Positions 18,751-28,478 of a stretch of DNA of 64,000 bases are shown here, one piece after another. Position numbers and translations under genes: made by a program. Position 1 is the first letter of the stretch, and each line of letters opens with the position of its first letter. The stretch spans positions 1 through 64,000 of the forward strand of contig CAITEP010000040.1 in assembly GCA_903891475.1 (NCBI GenBank), written 5' to 3'. Origin of the DNA: an uncultured Mucilaginibacter sp. Lineage in GTDB: Bacteria; Bacteroidota; Bacteroidia; Sphingobacteriales; Sphingobacteriaceae. The notes under the pieces are model-generated. The model saw only the letters and a list, made by a program, of their open reading frames with translations, made no database searches and was not told the DNA's origin.

Positions 18751-20094
18751 ATGGAATCAAAAAGTAATGAACTATTAGCCAGAAGAAAGCAATTTGTACC
18801 AAACGCCATCGGGATATTTAACCCATCAACGGCGGTGAGTGCCAAAGGTGCTATTATTACCAGTGCCGATGGTGTTGAGATGATTGATTTTGCAGGTGGC
18901 ATAGGCGTGGTAAACGCCGGACATTGCCCCGAACCAGTGGTGAAAGCCATAGCCGAACAGGCTGCCAAACTGATACACTGTAGCTTTAATGTGGCTACTT
19001 ACGAAATTTATATGCAACTGGCCGAAAAACTGGCTACCCTTTTGCCGCATGGCGAACATACCAAGGTAATGCTGACTAACTCCGGTGCCGAATCTGTGGA
19101 GAATGCCATTAAGATTGCCAGGCAGGCAACTGGCCGCCCGGCTATTATATGTTATGGTGGGGCTTTTCACGGCCGAACCATGATGAGCATGACACTTACT
19201 TCAAAGGTTGGATATAAGTTAGATTGTGGCCCATTTGCTCCCGAGGTCTACCGCATTCCTTTTCCTGATTATTACCATACCGGAAACGGATTAAACATAA
19301 ACGACTTCTCCGACCATCACCTAGCGCAACTGGAAGACTTTTTCCATAGCAATGTACCCGCTTCACAGGTGGCAGCTATCATTATGGAACCAGTGCAAGG
19401 CGAAGGTGGTTTTAACGTGGTGCCCGCTAAATATTTGAGGGGCTTACGCACCATTTGCGATAAATATGGCATTTTGCTGATTTTGGACGAAGTACAAAGT
19501 GGCTTTGGGCGTACCGGTAAATGGGCTGCTTACGAACATTACAATGTAACGCCGGATATTTCAACCTGGGCAAAAAGTATGGGCAGCGGGATGCCAATAG
19601 GCGCGGTAATAGGCAAGGCGCATATAATGGATGCCTGTAAACCTTCCACCATTGGAGGTACTTATCCAGGTAATCCGGTTTGTTGCGCGGCCTCTCTGGC
19701 AACCTTAAAATACATGGAAGAAATCAACATCAATGCCCTTGGCGAACGTGTTGGCGCCATTGTAAGGAACAGATTTAACCAGCTAAAAGCAAAATTTACT
19801 GCCATTGGCGATGTAAGGGGCTTAGGCGCCATGATGGCTTTTGAGTTGATAAAGGATAACGACTCCAACCAACCCGATGGCGATTTATGCAAAAAACTAA
19901 TTGGGTATTGTGCCGACCATGGCTTGATTGTTATCAATGCCGGAATTTATGGCAATATCATCAGGGTATTAAGTCCGCTGGTTATTGAGGAAGAATTGCT
20001 AAACAAAGGTCTGGATATTATAGAAGCAGGTTTGAACCATTTTTTGGGCGAGCCAGTTACGCAACTAAAACACGAAGCAAGTGCAATCAGCTAA
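18751..20094 (+). CDS. gabT: Class III aminotransferase, probable 4-aminobutyrate transaminase
   Basis: GABA transaminase transfers the amino group of GABA to 2-oxoglutarate, giving succinate semialdehyde and glutamate. The 447-aa protein has the PLP-binding features of class III enzymes: SGAESVENAIKIAR (111-124), Asp246 in LDEVQSGFGRTG, and the Schiff-base Lys275 in WAKSMGSG. The gene overlaps the next dehydrogenase by 14 bp, a typical gabT-gabD coupling. A second, related class III enzyme lies at 24424, so the split of substrates between them is open. Confidence 0.85.
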   Translation: MESKSNELLARRKQFVPNAIGIFNPSTAVSAKGAIITSADGVEMIDFAGGIGVVNAGHCPEPVVKAIAEQAAKLIHCSFNVATYEIYMQLAEKLATLLPHGEHTKVMLTNSGAESVENAIKIARQATGRPAIICYGGAFHGRTMMSMTLTSKVGYKLDCGPFAPEVYRIPFPDYYHTGNGLNINDFSDHHLAQLEDFFHSNVPASQVAAIIMEPVQGEGGFNVVPAKYLRGLRTICDKYGILLILDEVQSGFGRTGKWAAYEHYNVTPDISTWAKSMGSGMPIGAVIGKAHIMDACKPSTIGGTYPGNPVCCAASLATLKYMEEININALGERVGAIVRNRFNQLKAKFTAIGDVRGLGAMMAFELIKDNDSNQPDGDLCKKLIGYCADHGLIVINAGIYGNIIRVLSPLVIEEELLNKGLDIIEAGLNHFLGEPVTQLKHEASAIS

Positions 20095-21523
20095 TAAACA
20101 ATATATAAACGGCGAGTGGGTAGAGGCATTAAGCAGAAACCGAATCGACCTGATAAACCCCGCTACCGAGGAAGTTTTAACCTCCATAAGTTTTGGCGAC
20201 CAAAAAGATGCCTATTTGGCCATTGACGCCGCTGCTGAAGCTTTTAAAACTTGGAGCAAAACAACCCCCTATTACCGTGCCGAGATTTTAAAAAAAGCCG
20301 CTAATTATTTACGAGAAAACTTGGATAAAATAGCACACGATATGGTGCTTGAAAGCGGGAAGCCATTATTAGAGGCCCGTGGTGAGTGGACGGTGGCTGC
20401 CAATTTAATTGAATGGTATGCCGAAGAGGGTAAAAGAGCCTATGGCAAAGTAATACCAACCAACCGCATTGATAAACGCAGCTCGGTAATACTACAGCCT
20501 ATGGGTGTTATTGGCATTATCACCGCCTGGAATTTTCCATCCTATAACCCGGCAAGGGCATGGGCAGCTGCCTTGGCTGCCGGGTGTACGGTAGTGGCTA
20601 AACCTTCCGAAAATACGCCGCTTTCTGCTTACCATTTAACCAATGCCTTTATAACAGCTGGCTTACCTGCCGGTGTACTAAATTTACTGATTGCCGATGC
20701 CGCCCCAGTTGGCGAAGCCATGCTGGATGATAGCAGGGTAAAAAAGATAAGCTTTACTGGCAGTACCCGTGTTGGCAAAATTTTGATGGACGGCGCTAGT
20801 CATACCCATACCAAGCTATCGCTCGAGTTGGGTGGCAACGCCCCGGTAATTATTTTTGATGATGTAGAGGTGGATGCCATAGCAAAAGCGGCCTCCATAG
20901 CCCGATTCCGTAATAACGGCCAAGTTTGTGTCGCGCCTCAGCGTTTTTATATCCATAAAAATATATACGATCAATTTACCGAGGCGGTTACCAAATATGT
21001 TGCGCAATTAAAAGTGGGCAGTGGCTTTGAAGATGGAGTGAATGTTGGGCCGCTTATAACCAGTAAACAACGCGATAGCGTTTATGAATTACTTGCCAAG
21101 ACCAAGGCAGAAAACGCCACCATACTTACAGGCGGTCATCAACCAAGTCACCTTGATAAAGGTTATTTTATGCAGCCTGCCGTGGTGGCTAATTTAAATC
21201 AAAGCTCGGTTTTGGCGCAAAATGAAATATTTGGCCCTATTTTACCAGTTTTTAGTTTTGACGATTTGGAAGATGCCCTAGCCAAAGCCAATGATACCGA
21301 GTACGGTTTGGCGGCCTATGCCTTCACCAATAACCTGAATACGGCCATCAAAGTTTCGGAAGGTTTGGAGTTTGGCATCATCGGTATCAACGAATGGGCG
21401 GCGCACGGCACCGAACTTCCATTTGGCGGCTGGAAATACAGCGGTCAAGGTCACGAAAGCGGCAGCGAGGGCCTGTACGAATACATGGAGAAAAAATTAA
21501 TCAGTATAGGAGGGCTTAGTTAG
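20081..21523 (+). CDS. gabD: NAD(P)-dependent succinate-semialdehyde dehydrogenase (GabD type)
   Basis: This 480-aa enzyme of the ALDH superfamily probably oxidises succinate semialdehyde to succinate as the last step of GABA breakdown. It has the cofactor segment TAWNFPSYNPARAW, general base Glu249 in LELGGNAP, and catalytic Cys283 in GQVCVAPQRF. The start is a GTG at 20081, 14 bp inside the end of gabT, which suggests translational coupling. Length and C-terminus (GLYEYMEKKLIS) match GabD-type proteins. Confidence 0.88.
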   Translation: MQSANKQYINGEWVEALSRNRIDLINPATEEVLTSISFGDQKDAYLAIDAAAEAFKTWSKTTPYYRAEILKKAANYLRENLDKIAHDMVLESGKPLLEARGEWTVAANLIEWYAEEGKRAYGKVIPTNRIDKRSSVILQPMGVIGIITAWNFPSYNPARAWAAALAAGCTVVAKPSENTPLSAYHLTNAFITAGLPAGVLNLLIADAAPVGEAMLDDSRVKKISFTGSTRVGKILMDGASHTHTKLSLELGGNAPVIIFDDVEVDAIAKAASIARFRNNGQVCVAPQRFYIHKNIYDQFTEAVTKYVAQLKVGSGFEDGVNVGPLITSKQRDSVYELLAKTKAENATILTGGHQPSHLDKGYFMQPAVVANLNQSSVLAQNEIFGPILPVFSFDDLEDALAKANDTEYGLAAYAFTNNLNTAIKVSEGLEFGIIGINEWAAHGTELPFGGWKYSGQGHESGSEGLYEYMEKKLISIGGLS

Positions 21524-21600
21524 TATCAAGTATTTAGTATCAAGTAGCTAGTATATGTATGATTTACCATTTTTAAGACAACACGGTACATTAAAATAAT

Positions 21601-21817
21601 AAAATGAATTCTGTTAATCCTTAAATCCTGCAAATCCTGATCCGATAGCTATCGGATCAGACAATAATTGAATTTCGGATTTCGGATGTTCGATTTTGGA
21701 TTTATTGGAAAGTATCAAGTAGCTAGCATTAAGATTATCAAATAATTAGAAAATGAATTCTGTTAATCCTTAAATCCTGTAAATTCTGATCCGATAGCTA
21801 TTGGATCAGACAATAAT
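21601..21817. repeat. Two 68-bp direct repeats with an internal palindrome
   Basis: Copies at 21601-21668 and 21750-21817 are about 95% identical by eye. Each contains a palindrome centred on GATAGCTATC (21638-21659, 22 bp perfect; 21787-21808, one mismatch). The fragment AGTATCAAGTAGCTAG also occurs at both 21540 and 21710. The unit looks like a dispersed intergenic repeat rather than a gene. The whole 423-bp gap 21524-21946 between gabD and the antiporter holds only these repeats and the A/T-rich tract below. Confidence 0.75.
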
Positions 21818-21882
21818 CGGATTTGGGATTTTAAATTTTTGGTAATCATAACTATTAACAATAAAACATAACAACAATTTAA

Positions 21883-21941
21883 CCATCAAACAATAAAACA
21901 ATTCAATAAATCAATAAATCAATAAATCAATAAATCAATAA
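21883..21941. repeat. AATCAATAA tandem tract before the NhaC-type gene
   Basis: A 35-bp block (21883-21917) recurs with one mismatch at 38091-38125. Here it runs into five tandem copies of an 8-bp unit (AATCAATA) that reach the start codon at 21947. A related tract precedes the amine oxidase gene (about 15545-15620). The low GC and repetition suggest an unstructured leader or slippage-prone tract; no function is shown. Confidence 0.6.
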
Positions 21942-21946
21942 ATGAA

Positions 21947-23320
21947 ATGACCTACGGTGCCATAGCGTTAATTCCACCAGCAGTAGTAATTATACTGGCC
22001 ATCAAGCAAAAAACCTCTTTCGAGCCCTTGCTTATTGGCTCTTTAATTGGGTATGCTATTATTGGCTATTATACTAAAACTAATTTCTTTACCAATTTTG
22101 TCGATTCGTTTAAAACCGTGATGGGTAAAGACGATTCCGTTTGGGTGATTTTGGTTTGCGGCTTATATGGTTCGTTGATTGGTTTAATGGTAAGGAGTGG
22201 GGGTACCCTCAAGTTTGGTGAATGGGCATTAAAATACATCAAAACCCAACGTGGTGCCTTAATGGGAGCGTGGTTTTTGGGACTTTTTATTTTTTTGGAC
22301 GATTATTTGAGTGCCCTTACTGTGGGAATTTCCATGCGTAAAATTACCGATGCCTTTAAAATTCCCCGCGAAAAACTAGCATATATTGTTAATACAACCG
22401 CGCCACCTTGGAGCGTAATAGCGCCTATTTCTACATGGACAATCTTTATTGGCAACATCCTCGAAACATCGCATGTAGCTAAAAAGGGAGAAGGTCTGCT
22501 TACCTATTGGAAGATGATTCCATATGCAACCTATGGCTACGTTTCAGTATTGTTGATTCCCTTATTTATATATGGCATTTTCCCATGGTTTGGTTTGATT
22601 AAAAAAGCGGATAAAAGAGTATTTGATACTGGTAAGCTTACCCCAAATGATTATAACGAAACGGCTCCTTTAGATGTAAGCGCCATGAATCCCGATAAGC
22701 AACCAAAAATGGTATATTTTCTCTTACCCATTTTGGTTCTACTGGTAGCTACCATATTTTTCGATATCGATGCTCTAAAAGGGGTGATGGTAGCCGTAGC
22801 CTTTACCTTTATTTATTACATGCTTATAAAACTCGGCACCTTCAAACAATTATCCGAAACCATGTTTGGCGGTTTTAACAGTATGCTGTATGCTTTGGCC
22901 ATTTTAATGATGACCTATGTTTTAAAAGATGTTAACGACAAAATGGGACTTACCCAATACGTATTGCATTCGGCATCACCTTACCTTAACAGGGAGTTTT
23001 TGCCGGTTATTGTATTTGTATCGCTCTCATTTATTTCCATTACCACTGGTTCTTCATGGGGTTTGTATGCCATCGCTATTCCGTTGGTGGTTCCGCTGGC
23101 CCAACATTTTCATTCGAGCGTTTTGCTAAACTGTGGCGCGGTGGTTAGTGCGGGGGTATTTGGTGCCAACGCTTGCCTGTATTCTGATGCTACGGTGCTT
23201 ACCGGGCAAAGTACCGAAATAACCAATTTAGAACATGGCTTGTCGCAACTACCTTATGCCGCTATCGCCTTTGCTTTTTCGGCTGTTATTTACACTATAA
23301 TGGGTTTTGTTATCCATTAA
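21947..23320 (+). CDS. NhaC-family Na+/H+ antiporter-type transporter
   Basis: This 457-aa integral inner-membrane protein has about eleven hydrophobic helices. It carries the family-typical charged segment FLDDYLSALTVGISMRK and ends in a C-terminal helix (FAFSAVIYTIMGFVIH). NhaC proteins exchange Na+ and H+; some relatives near amino-acid genes move organic solutes. Here it is the first gene of a tight run with two GNATs, an aminotransferase and an amidohydrolase. A role in uptake or exchange of an amine or amino acid is therefore plausible but not shown. Confidence 0.85.
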   Translation: MTYGAIALIPPAVVIILAIKQKTSFEPLLIGSLIGYAIIGYYTKTNFFTNFVDSFKTVMGKDDSVWVILVCGLYGSLIGLMVRSGGTLKFGEWALKYIKTQRGALMGAWFLGLFIFLDDYLSALTVGISMRKITDAFKIPREKLAYIVNTTAPPWSVIAPISTWTIFIGNILETSHVAKKGEGLLTYWKMIPYATYGYVSVLLIPLFIYGIFPWFGLIKKADKRVFDTGKLTPNDYNETAPLDVSAMNPDKQPKMVYFLLPILVLLVATIFFDIDALKGVMVAVAFTFIYYMLIKLGTFKQLSETMFGGFNSMLYALAILMMTYVLKDVNDKMGLTQYVLHSASPYLNREFLPVIVFVSLSFISITTGSSWGLYAIAIPLVVPLAQHFHSSVLLNCGAVVSAGVFGANACLYSDATVLTGQSTEITNLEHGLSQLPYAAIAFAFSAVIYTIMGFVIH

Positions 23321-23332
23321 TTACCTTATAAA

Positions 23333-23992
23333 ATGAATACCGTAATTAAAAATTATACCTATACCACCAATTCCGGACTTGTTGTTCAGAATACCTTGCC
23401 CGAACATGCCGAGCAGTTGGAGGCCTTGCAACGTATGGTATTTGAAACCCTTGCCGAGGATGAGCTTATTTTAAAAAATCATTATTTAAAGCACCTTGAA
23501 ATTTTCCCCGAAGGGCAGTTTGTAATTACGGATAAAGGTAAGGTAATAGGCATGACCACCACCATGTGCAGTTCATTCGATTTGGATAACCATCACCATA
23601 CCTTTAAAGAAACTTTTGCAGGGGGGTGGATGACTAACCACGAACCCAATGGCGAGTGGTTGTACGGACTGGATATTGGTGTACACCCTGACTACCGTGG
23701 CTTAGGTTTAGCCAGGTTATTGTACCGGGCCCGGCATACGGTTGCCCGTCAATTAGGACTTAAAGGACAGATTACAGTAGGCATGATGAGTGGCTATGGC
23801 AAGGTAATGCACCAAATAGATGCCGAAACTTATTTCGCGGAGCTTATTACCGGAAAACGAACCGACCCAACTATTACACCCCAAATGAAAATAGGTTTTG
23901 AACCATTGGCTTTAATTCCTGAATATTTGAACGACCCGGTTTGTGGCAACTATGGGGTTTTGATAAAGTTGGATATTGATAAAGAAGTATAG
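23333..23992 (+). CDS. GNAT family N-acetyltransferase
   Basis: This 219-aa cytoplasmic acetyltransferase has the acetyl-CoA loop in HPDYRGLGLARLLYRA. Its style (GGWMTNHEPNGEWLYGLDIG before the loop) recalls the GNAT domains found beside or fused to carbon-nitrogen hydrolases. It sits 12 bp after the NhaC-type gene and 3 bp before a second GNAT, so it belongs to the same operon. A small-amine substrate would suit the operon but is inferred. Confidence 0.82.
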   Translation: MNTVIKNYTYTTNSGLVVQNTLPEHAEQLEALQRMVFETLAEDELILKNHYLKHLEIFPEGQFVITDKGKVIGMTTTMCSSFDLDNHHHTFKETFAGGWMTNHEPNGEWLYGLDIGVHPDYRGLGLARLLYRARHTVARQLGLKGQITVGMMSGYGKVMHQIDAETYFAELITGKRTDPTITPQMKIGFEPLALIPEYLNDPVCGNYGVLIKLDIDKEV

Positions 23993-23995
23993 CTA

Positions 23996-24415
23996 ATGGA
24001 AATAAAAATAGCGACAACTAACGAAGATATTTTAAAATGCTGGGAAGTATTATTGGCATTAAGACCGCACCTTAACACAGATACTTTTGTGCCGATACTT
24101 ACCGAAATGATTGCCGAAGGATATACACTTGCTTATATTGAAGAGAATGGCAAAGCTGTTGCGGCAGTTGGTTTTAGGTATTTGCAATTTTTATACAATG
24201 GCAAACAATATTATATCGACGATCTTTCTACCCTACCCGAATATAGGGGCAAGGGCTTCGCCGGCAAATTGCTCGATTATGTTATTGATAAAGCAAAACT
24301 GAACGGATTTAAAACGGTAAACCTCGATTCGGGTTATCAACGTACGGATGCGTATAGGCTGTACCTTAACAAAGGGTTTACATTAAATAGTCACCATTTT
24401 TCAAAAATTTTATAA
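23996..24415 (+). CDS. Small GNAT family N-acetyltransferase
   Basis: This is a 139-aa single-domain acetyltransferase. The acetyl-CoA loop is visible in LPEYRGKGFAGKLLDYV and the closing strand in YRLYLNKGFTLNSHHFSKIL. It is placed 3 bp after another GNAT and 8 bp before an aminotransferase, which implies a joint role in handling amines or amino acids. The actual substrate is unknown. Confidence 0.82.
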   Translation: MEIKIATTNEDILKCWEVLLALRPHLNTDTFVPILTEMIAEGYTLAYIEENGKAVAAVGFRYLQFLYNGKQYYIDDLSTLPEYRGKGFAGKLLDYVIDKAKLNGFKTVNLDSGYQRTDAYRLYLNKGFTLNSHHFSKIL

Positions 24416-24423
24416 TACAATAT

Positions 24424-25779
24424 ATGGCTTATATACAATTAAAAACCGCGTTGCCTGGTCCAAAGGGATTGGCAGCCTTGGAAAGAAGAAAAAATGCCTT
24501 ACCAGCTGGTTTGGCCAAATCAACCGAGATTGTAGTTGAAAAAGCGGAAGGTGCCCTGGTTTGGGATGTGGATGGTAACCAATTAATTGATTTTGCTGGT
24601 GGCATAGGTATGATAAATGTTGGTCATAGCAATGAAAATGTTGTTAATGCCATCAAGGAGCAATTGGATAAATATATCCATACCTGTTCGTTAGTTACCA
24701 CTATGGAGCCGTACCTTGACTTGGCAGAATTGTTAAACAGTCTTACACCGGGCAATTTCCCTAAAAAAACCTTATTGGGCAATTCAGGTTCCGAAGCGGT
24801 TGAAAGCGCGGTAAACGTTGCCAAATATTATACCAAGCGCAATGCGGTTTTATGTTTTGAGGGTGCTTATCATGGTCGTACACTGCTTACTTTAAGTTTA
24901 ACCAGCAAATACGCGCTGTTTAAAAAAGGTTTTGGTAGTTATGTATCTGACATTTATCGCATCCCAGCCCCAAATACCTACCGTGGTATTGAGGGAATGG
25001 ACGAAGAAACGTATGTTGCCTATTGCATCAAAAAATTGGAAGAGGCTTTTATTTCGCAAGTCGACCCTGAGTCGTTGGCAGCTATTATCATTGAGCCTGT
25101 ACAAGGCGAAGGTGGCTTTCTGCCTATCCCGGCAGCCTATCTGCACAAATTACGCGAGGTATGCGATAAATATGGCATTGTTTTTATTGCCGATGAAATT
25201 CAATGTGGCGCCGGACGAACAGGCAAATTTTTTGCCGTTGAGCATTGCGGTGTAGTACCCGATATTATTGTAAGTGCTAAATCAATAGGGGCGGGTATGC
25301 CAATAAGCGCGGTTACAGGTAGGGCTGAGATTATGGATGCCCCGCATTTGGGCGGGGTTGGTGGCACTTATGGCGGGAGTCCGGTTGCCTGTGTTGCCGC
25401 CATCGAAGCCATAAAAATCATAAAAAGCGATGCCTTTTTGCAAAGGGTAAATCATATTGGCGAAATAATCCGAACCACCCTAGAAGGCTGGAAAGAAAAA
25501 TATAACCTGATTGGCGATGTACGTGGCATTGGTGCCATGCGCTTGGTGGAGTTTGTAAAAAACCAAGACACAAAAGAGCCGGATGCCGAAGCAACTTTGG
25601 AGATTATAAGAGATGCAGGGGCACATGGCTTAATTATGATACGTGCTGGCTTGTTCAGCAATTGCATCAGACTATTGCCACCAATTGTTATTACCGATGA
25701 GCAATTGATAGAAGGGTTACAAGTATTGGAAAATGCCATAGCCAGGGCGCAACATAAACGTGCGCCGGTATTGGTTTAA
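24424..25779 (+). CDS. Class III PLP aminotransferase (GABA/diamine type)
   Basis: This 451-aa enzyme is paralogous to the one at 18751. It has SGSEAVESAVNVAK (121-134), Asp257 in ADEIQCGAGRTGKF and PLP Lys286 in SAKSIGAGMP. Class III enzymes with this layout include 4-aminobutyrate, putrescine and 5-aminovalerate transaminases. Having two in one locus suggests two steps or two substrates, for instance diamine and GABA. It is joined closely to its neighbours (8 and 20 bp gaps). Confidence 0.85.
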   Translation: MAYIQLKTALPGPKGLAALERRKNALPAGLAKSTEIVVEKAEGALVWDVDGNQLIDFAGGIGMINVGHSNENVVNAIKEQLDKYIHTCSLVTTMEPYLDLAELLNSLTPGNFPKKTLLGNSGSEAVESAVNVAKYYTKRNAVLCFEGAYHGRTLLTLSLTSKYALFKKGFGSYVSDIYRIPAPNTYRGIEGMDEETYVAYCIKKLEEAFISQVDPESLAAIIIEPVQGEGGFLPIPAAYLHKLREVCDKYGIVFIADEIQCGAGRTGKFFAVEHCGVVPDIIVSAKSIGAGMPISAVTGRAEIMDAPHLGGVGGTYGGSPVACVAAIEAIKIIKSDAFLQRVNHIGEIIRTTLEGWKEKYNLIGDVRGIGAMRLVEFVKNQDTKEPDAEATLEIIRDAGAHGLIMIRAGLFSNCIRLLPPIVITDEQLIEGLQVLENAIARAQHKRAPVLV

Positions 25780-25799
25780 TACATCAAACAAAAATAAAG

Positions 25800-27398
25800 A
25801 TGCCAACATTAATTTTCCGTAACGCCAACCTTTTATCATTCCATAATGGTTTTGTAAACAAAGGTTATGATGCGCTTGCTATTCAGGGTAACCGTATAAC
25901 AGCCATTGGCAACTGGAACGAAGTTGGCGCGATGGTGCAACCGGGCACGCGGGTAATTGACGCCGGGGGTAAAACAATTATGCCAGGCTTTAATGATTCG
26001 CATATACATATTTGGAAAGTGGGCAACCTGAGCACGTTTATGCTAGATGTGCGACAAGCTGGTAGTTTAGACGAGCTATTGGATATGATAGCCACCTATC
26101 ACCAAAATAACCCGCACCTTAATTGGATAACCGCTCGTGGTTTTAATGAAGCTGCCTGGAAGGATGGTCGCATGCCTGATAAAACCGACCTGGATAAGGT
26201 AGTAAAAAACAAGCCCATTTTTTTAATACGTACTTGCGCGCATATAGCGGTAGCCAATACACAAGCAATTAAATTGAGCGGTATTACCGAACATACCCAA
26301 ACACCCGATGGCGGGGTAATTTATAAGGATGCGGGTGGTAAACCAACCGGGATATTCTCCGAAACAGCATTGGGTTTGGTAAGTAAACACATTCCGGCTT
26401 ATACCAAGAATGAGTTGAAGATGATGGTAAAGGCTGCCCGCCAACAATTATACCAATTAGGTATTACCGCGGCAACCGACCCAGCGGTTGACCCCATGCT
26501 TCTACAAGCCTACTATGAGATGAATGCCGCTAACGAGTTAGGCTTTAGACTGAATGCTATCCCTATTTTACTGCCCGATGGTGGTGCCAAACCATTTGAG
26601 GCGCCTGCGCTTTATAAATCTGATTGGTTTAATGTAAACACCGTTAAGTTTTTTAGCGATGGTGGCTTGAGTGGCAAAACAGCGGCTTTGAAACAGCCTT
26701 ACAAAAACACACAAGAACACGGGGTATTGCGTTTACAACCCGAACAATTTTTACAATTAGCACACGAGGCCATGGAAAATGGCTTGGGCATTGCCACCCA
26801 TGCCATAGGTGATGCCGCTATTGAGTTTGTGGTAAACAGCTATGTTAAATTAGCTAAAATATTTCCCAATATTAGTAACCGCATTGAGCATTTGGGTTTA
26901 CCCGAAGTTGGGCATTTGGAGCAAATGGCCAAGTACCAAATAGCGGCCTCTATGCAAACCATTTTTATAAGTGAACTGGGTAAAAACTTTAGGCAGTATT
27001 TGGGGCAGGAATATTTGGATAATTGTTATCCGGTTAAATCGGTTTTAAAACATGGAATATTGACCGCGCTATCATCCGATGCGCCGGTGGTAAGCAACCT
27101 GAATCCTGTAAAGGGCATGTATGCCGCGGTGAACAGGTTGGACAATGAGGGCTTTGAAATTGCCCCTAACGAAGCCATAACTATTGCCGAAGCATTGAAG
27201 GCATACACCGCAAGCGCGGCTACCATAAGTAAAACACCACAATTTGGTACTTTAGAAAAAGGACAATTGGCCGATTTTATTATTTTAAACCAAAACCCAT
27301 TAAGCACTGTCTCTGCCGATATTCAATCAATAAAGGTGGAGCAAACTTATGTGGATGGGAAGCGGGTTTATGCCGCTCACGAAGCTGTGCTGGCTTAA
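25800..27398 (+). CDS. YtcJ-like metal-dependent amidohydrolase
   Basis: This 532-aa protein of the amidohydrolase superfamily (amidohydrolase 3 type) hydrolyses C-N bonds in a metal centre. The first metal ligands lie in NDSHIHIWK (His68, His70). Further ligands are likely in GIATHAIGDAAIEF and RIEHLGL, and the catalytic aspartate in LSSDAPVVSNLNP. No signal peptide is present, so it is cytoplasmic. It ends the operon that begins with the NhaC-type gene and may release an amine or amino acid from an amide-linked form; the substrate is not known. Confidence 0.85.
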   Translation: MPTLIFRNANLLSFHNGFVNKGYDALAIQGNRITAIGNWNEVGAMVQPGTRVIDAGGKTIMPGFNDSHIHIWKVGNLSTFMLDVRQAGSLDELLDMIATYHQNNPHLNWITARGFNEAAWKDGRMPDKTDLDKVVKNKPIFLIRTCAHIAVANTQAIKLSGITEHTQTPDGGVIYKDAGGKPTGIFSETALGLVSKHIPAYTKNELKMMVKAARQQLYQLGITAATDPAVDPMLLQAYYEMNAANELGFRLNAIPILLPDGGAKPFEAPALYKSDWFNVNTVKFFSDGGLSGKTAALKQPYKNTQEHGVLRLQPEQFLQLAHEAMENGLGIATHAIGDAAIEFVVNSYVKLAKIFPNISNRIEHLGLPEVGHLEQMAKYQIAASMQTIFISELGKNFRQYLGQEYLDNCYPVKSVLKHGILTALSSDAPVVSNLNPVKGMYAAVNRLDNEGFEIAPNEAITIAEALKAYTASAATISKTPQFGTLEKGQLADFIILNQNPLSTVSADIQSIKVEQTYVDGKRVYAAHEAVLA

Positions 27399-27519
27399 AT
27401 TGCACCAATATTGCGGTAATTGCCAATATATAGGTAACTTTGTAATATATTTTTTAGCACTTTGTTAAGGCAATTAATCCTCTTATTGTTCGGCAAATTT
27501 GCGGTTTTAATAAAAATTT

Positions 27520-28308
27520 ATGTTAGTACAAGTATTATCATACCAGATAGCTGACAGCATTGATATCAAATTGTTCAAGTCTGACTTTAAGGCGGAGTTA
27601 TATTACAGCGATGCCGACGAGCTATTTTACATAACCAGCGAAGGCGAATACATTTACGTTTTTAAATATGGCGTGGTATGCTTTTTAAATTACGACCCTA
27701 TCCGCATTTCGGAGTTTTTAAGGTTGATATCGCCTTACTGCAAAAATAAGTTCGACCAAAGTTTAGAGGAGGAATTTAAAATACTCACTAACTCGGCCCG
27801 CAATAAAATAGGTTTTAATTCGATAGAAATAATTGGCTCGGAGATAGAGGTATTGCGCCTCATTATGCTCAATGTATCGCAGTCGGTGGCGCTCGATTAT
27901 TATTTGGAGCAAACTACCCGCCTGATGGAGGAAACTAATTACCATACCCAAATATTGGAAGCAAAAGGCAGTTTGAATATTTCGGGTAGAAACCTAAAAA
28001 AATACATTGGCAAAACGTTGTTGTTAAAAAACCGCATTGCCGAAAACATGTATATTTTTGATGCCCCACCCGAAACCTGGGAAGACGAAAACCTGAACCG
28101 CATACATACCGACCTAAAACGTACCTTCGACCTGAACGAGCGTTTCAGGAACATACAGGAAGGCCTTAACATCATCAAAGACAATTACGAACTCTTCCGC
28201 GACTTGCTCCAGTACCGCACCAGTTTCCGCTTGGAATGGGTCATCATCATCCTGATTTTGGTTGAGGTACTGAATATTTTTATCCCGAAGATATTTAGTC
28301 ACGTGTAG
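27520..28308 (+). CDS. DUF155 / RMD1-YagE-like protein
   Basis: This 262-aa protein matches the DUF155 family (yeast RMD1, human RMND1, bacterial YagE). Visible parts are the N-terminal beta-rich part ending in GEYIYVFKYGVVCFLN, a long helical coiled region, and a single C-terminal membrane helix in the last 20 residues (WVIIILILVEVLNIF). The bacterial role is not established. A tail-anchored position in the inner membrane is predicted from the helix. It follows the amidohydrolase after 121 bp and is probably a separate unit. Confidence 0.82.
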   Translation: MLVQVLSYQIADSIDIKLFKSDFKAELYYSDADELFYITSEGEYIYVFKYGVVCFLNYDPIRISEFLRLISPYCKNKFDQSLEEEFKILTNSARNKIGFNSIEIIGSEIEVLRLIMLNVSQSVALDYYLEQTTRLMEETNYHTQILEAKGSLNISGRNLKKYIGKTLLLKNRIAENMYIFDAPPETWEDENLNRIHTDLKRTFDLNERFRNIQEGLNIIKDNYELFRDLLQYRTSFRLEWVIIILILVEVLNIFIPKIFSHV

Positions 28309-28478
28309 AGGATTGAATTTTAATAAAGTAAGATTACTTTCATCCCTAACCTCCCTATTCTGCTATAAATACTTAATAAATATTAGCGTTCATTAAACTG
28401 CATCTTGCTTTTTTGATTTTTTAAATTAAATTTAAACTTTTATTTAATTGAAAAACATCATTCACCTAAATGTTTTAA

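Noticed and set aside
18826..19170. 114-aa open frame on the minus strand
   Set aside because: Antisense inside the GABA transaminase gene, no family features.
21900..21946. Possible CRISPR-like short repeat array
   Set aside because: The 8-bp units are contiguous without unique spacers, so this is a simple tandem tract.
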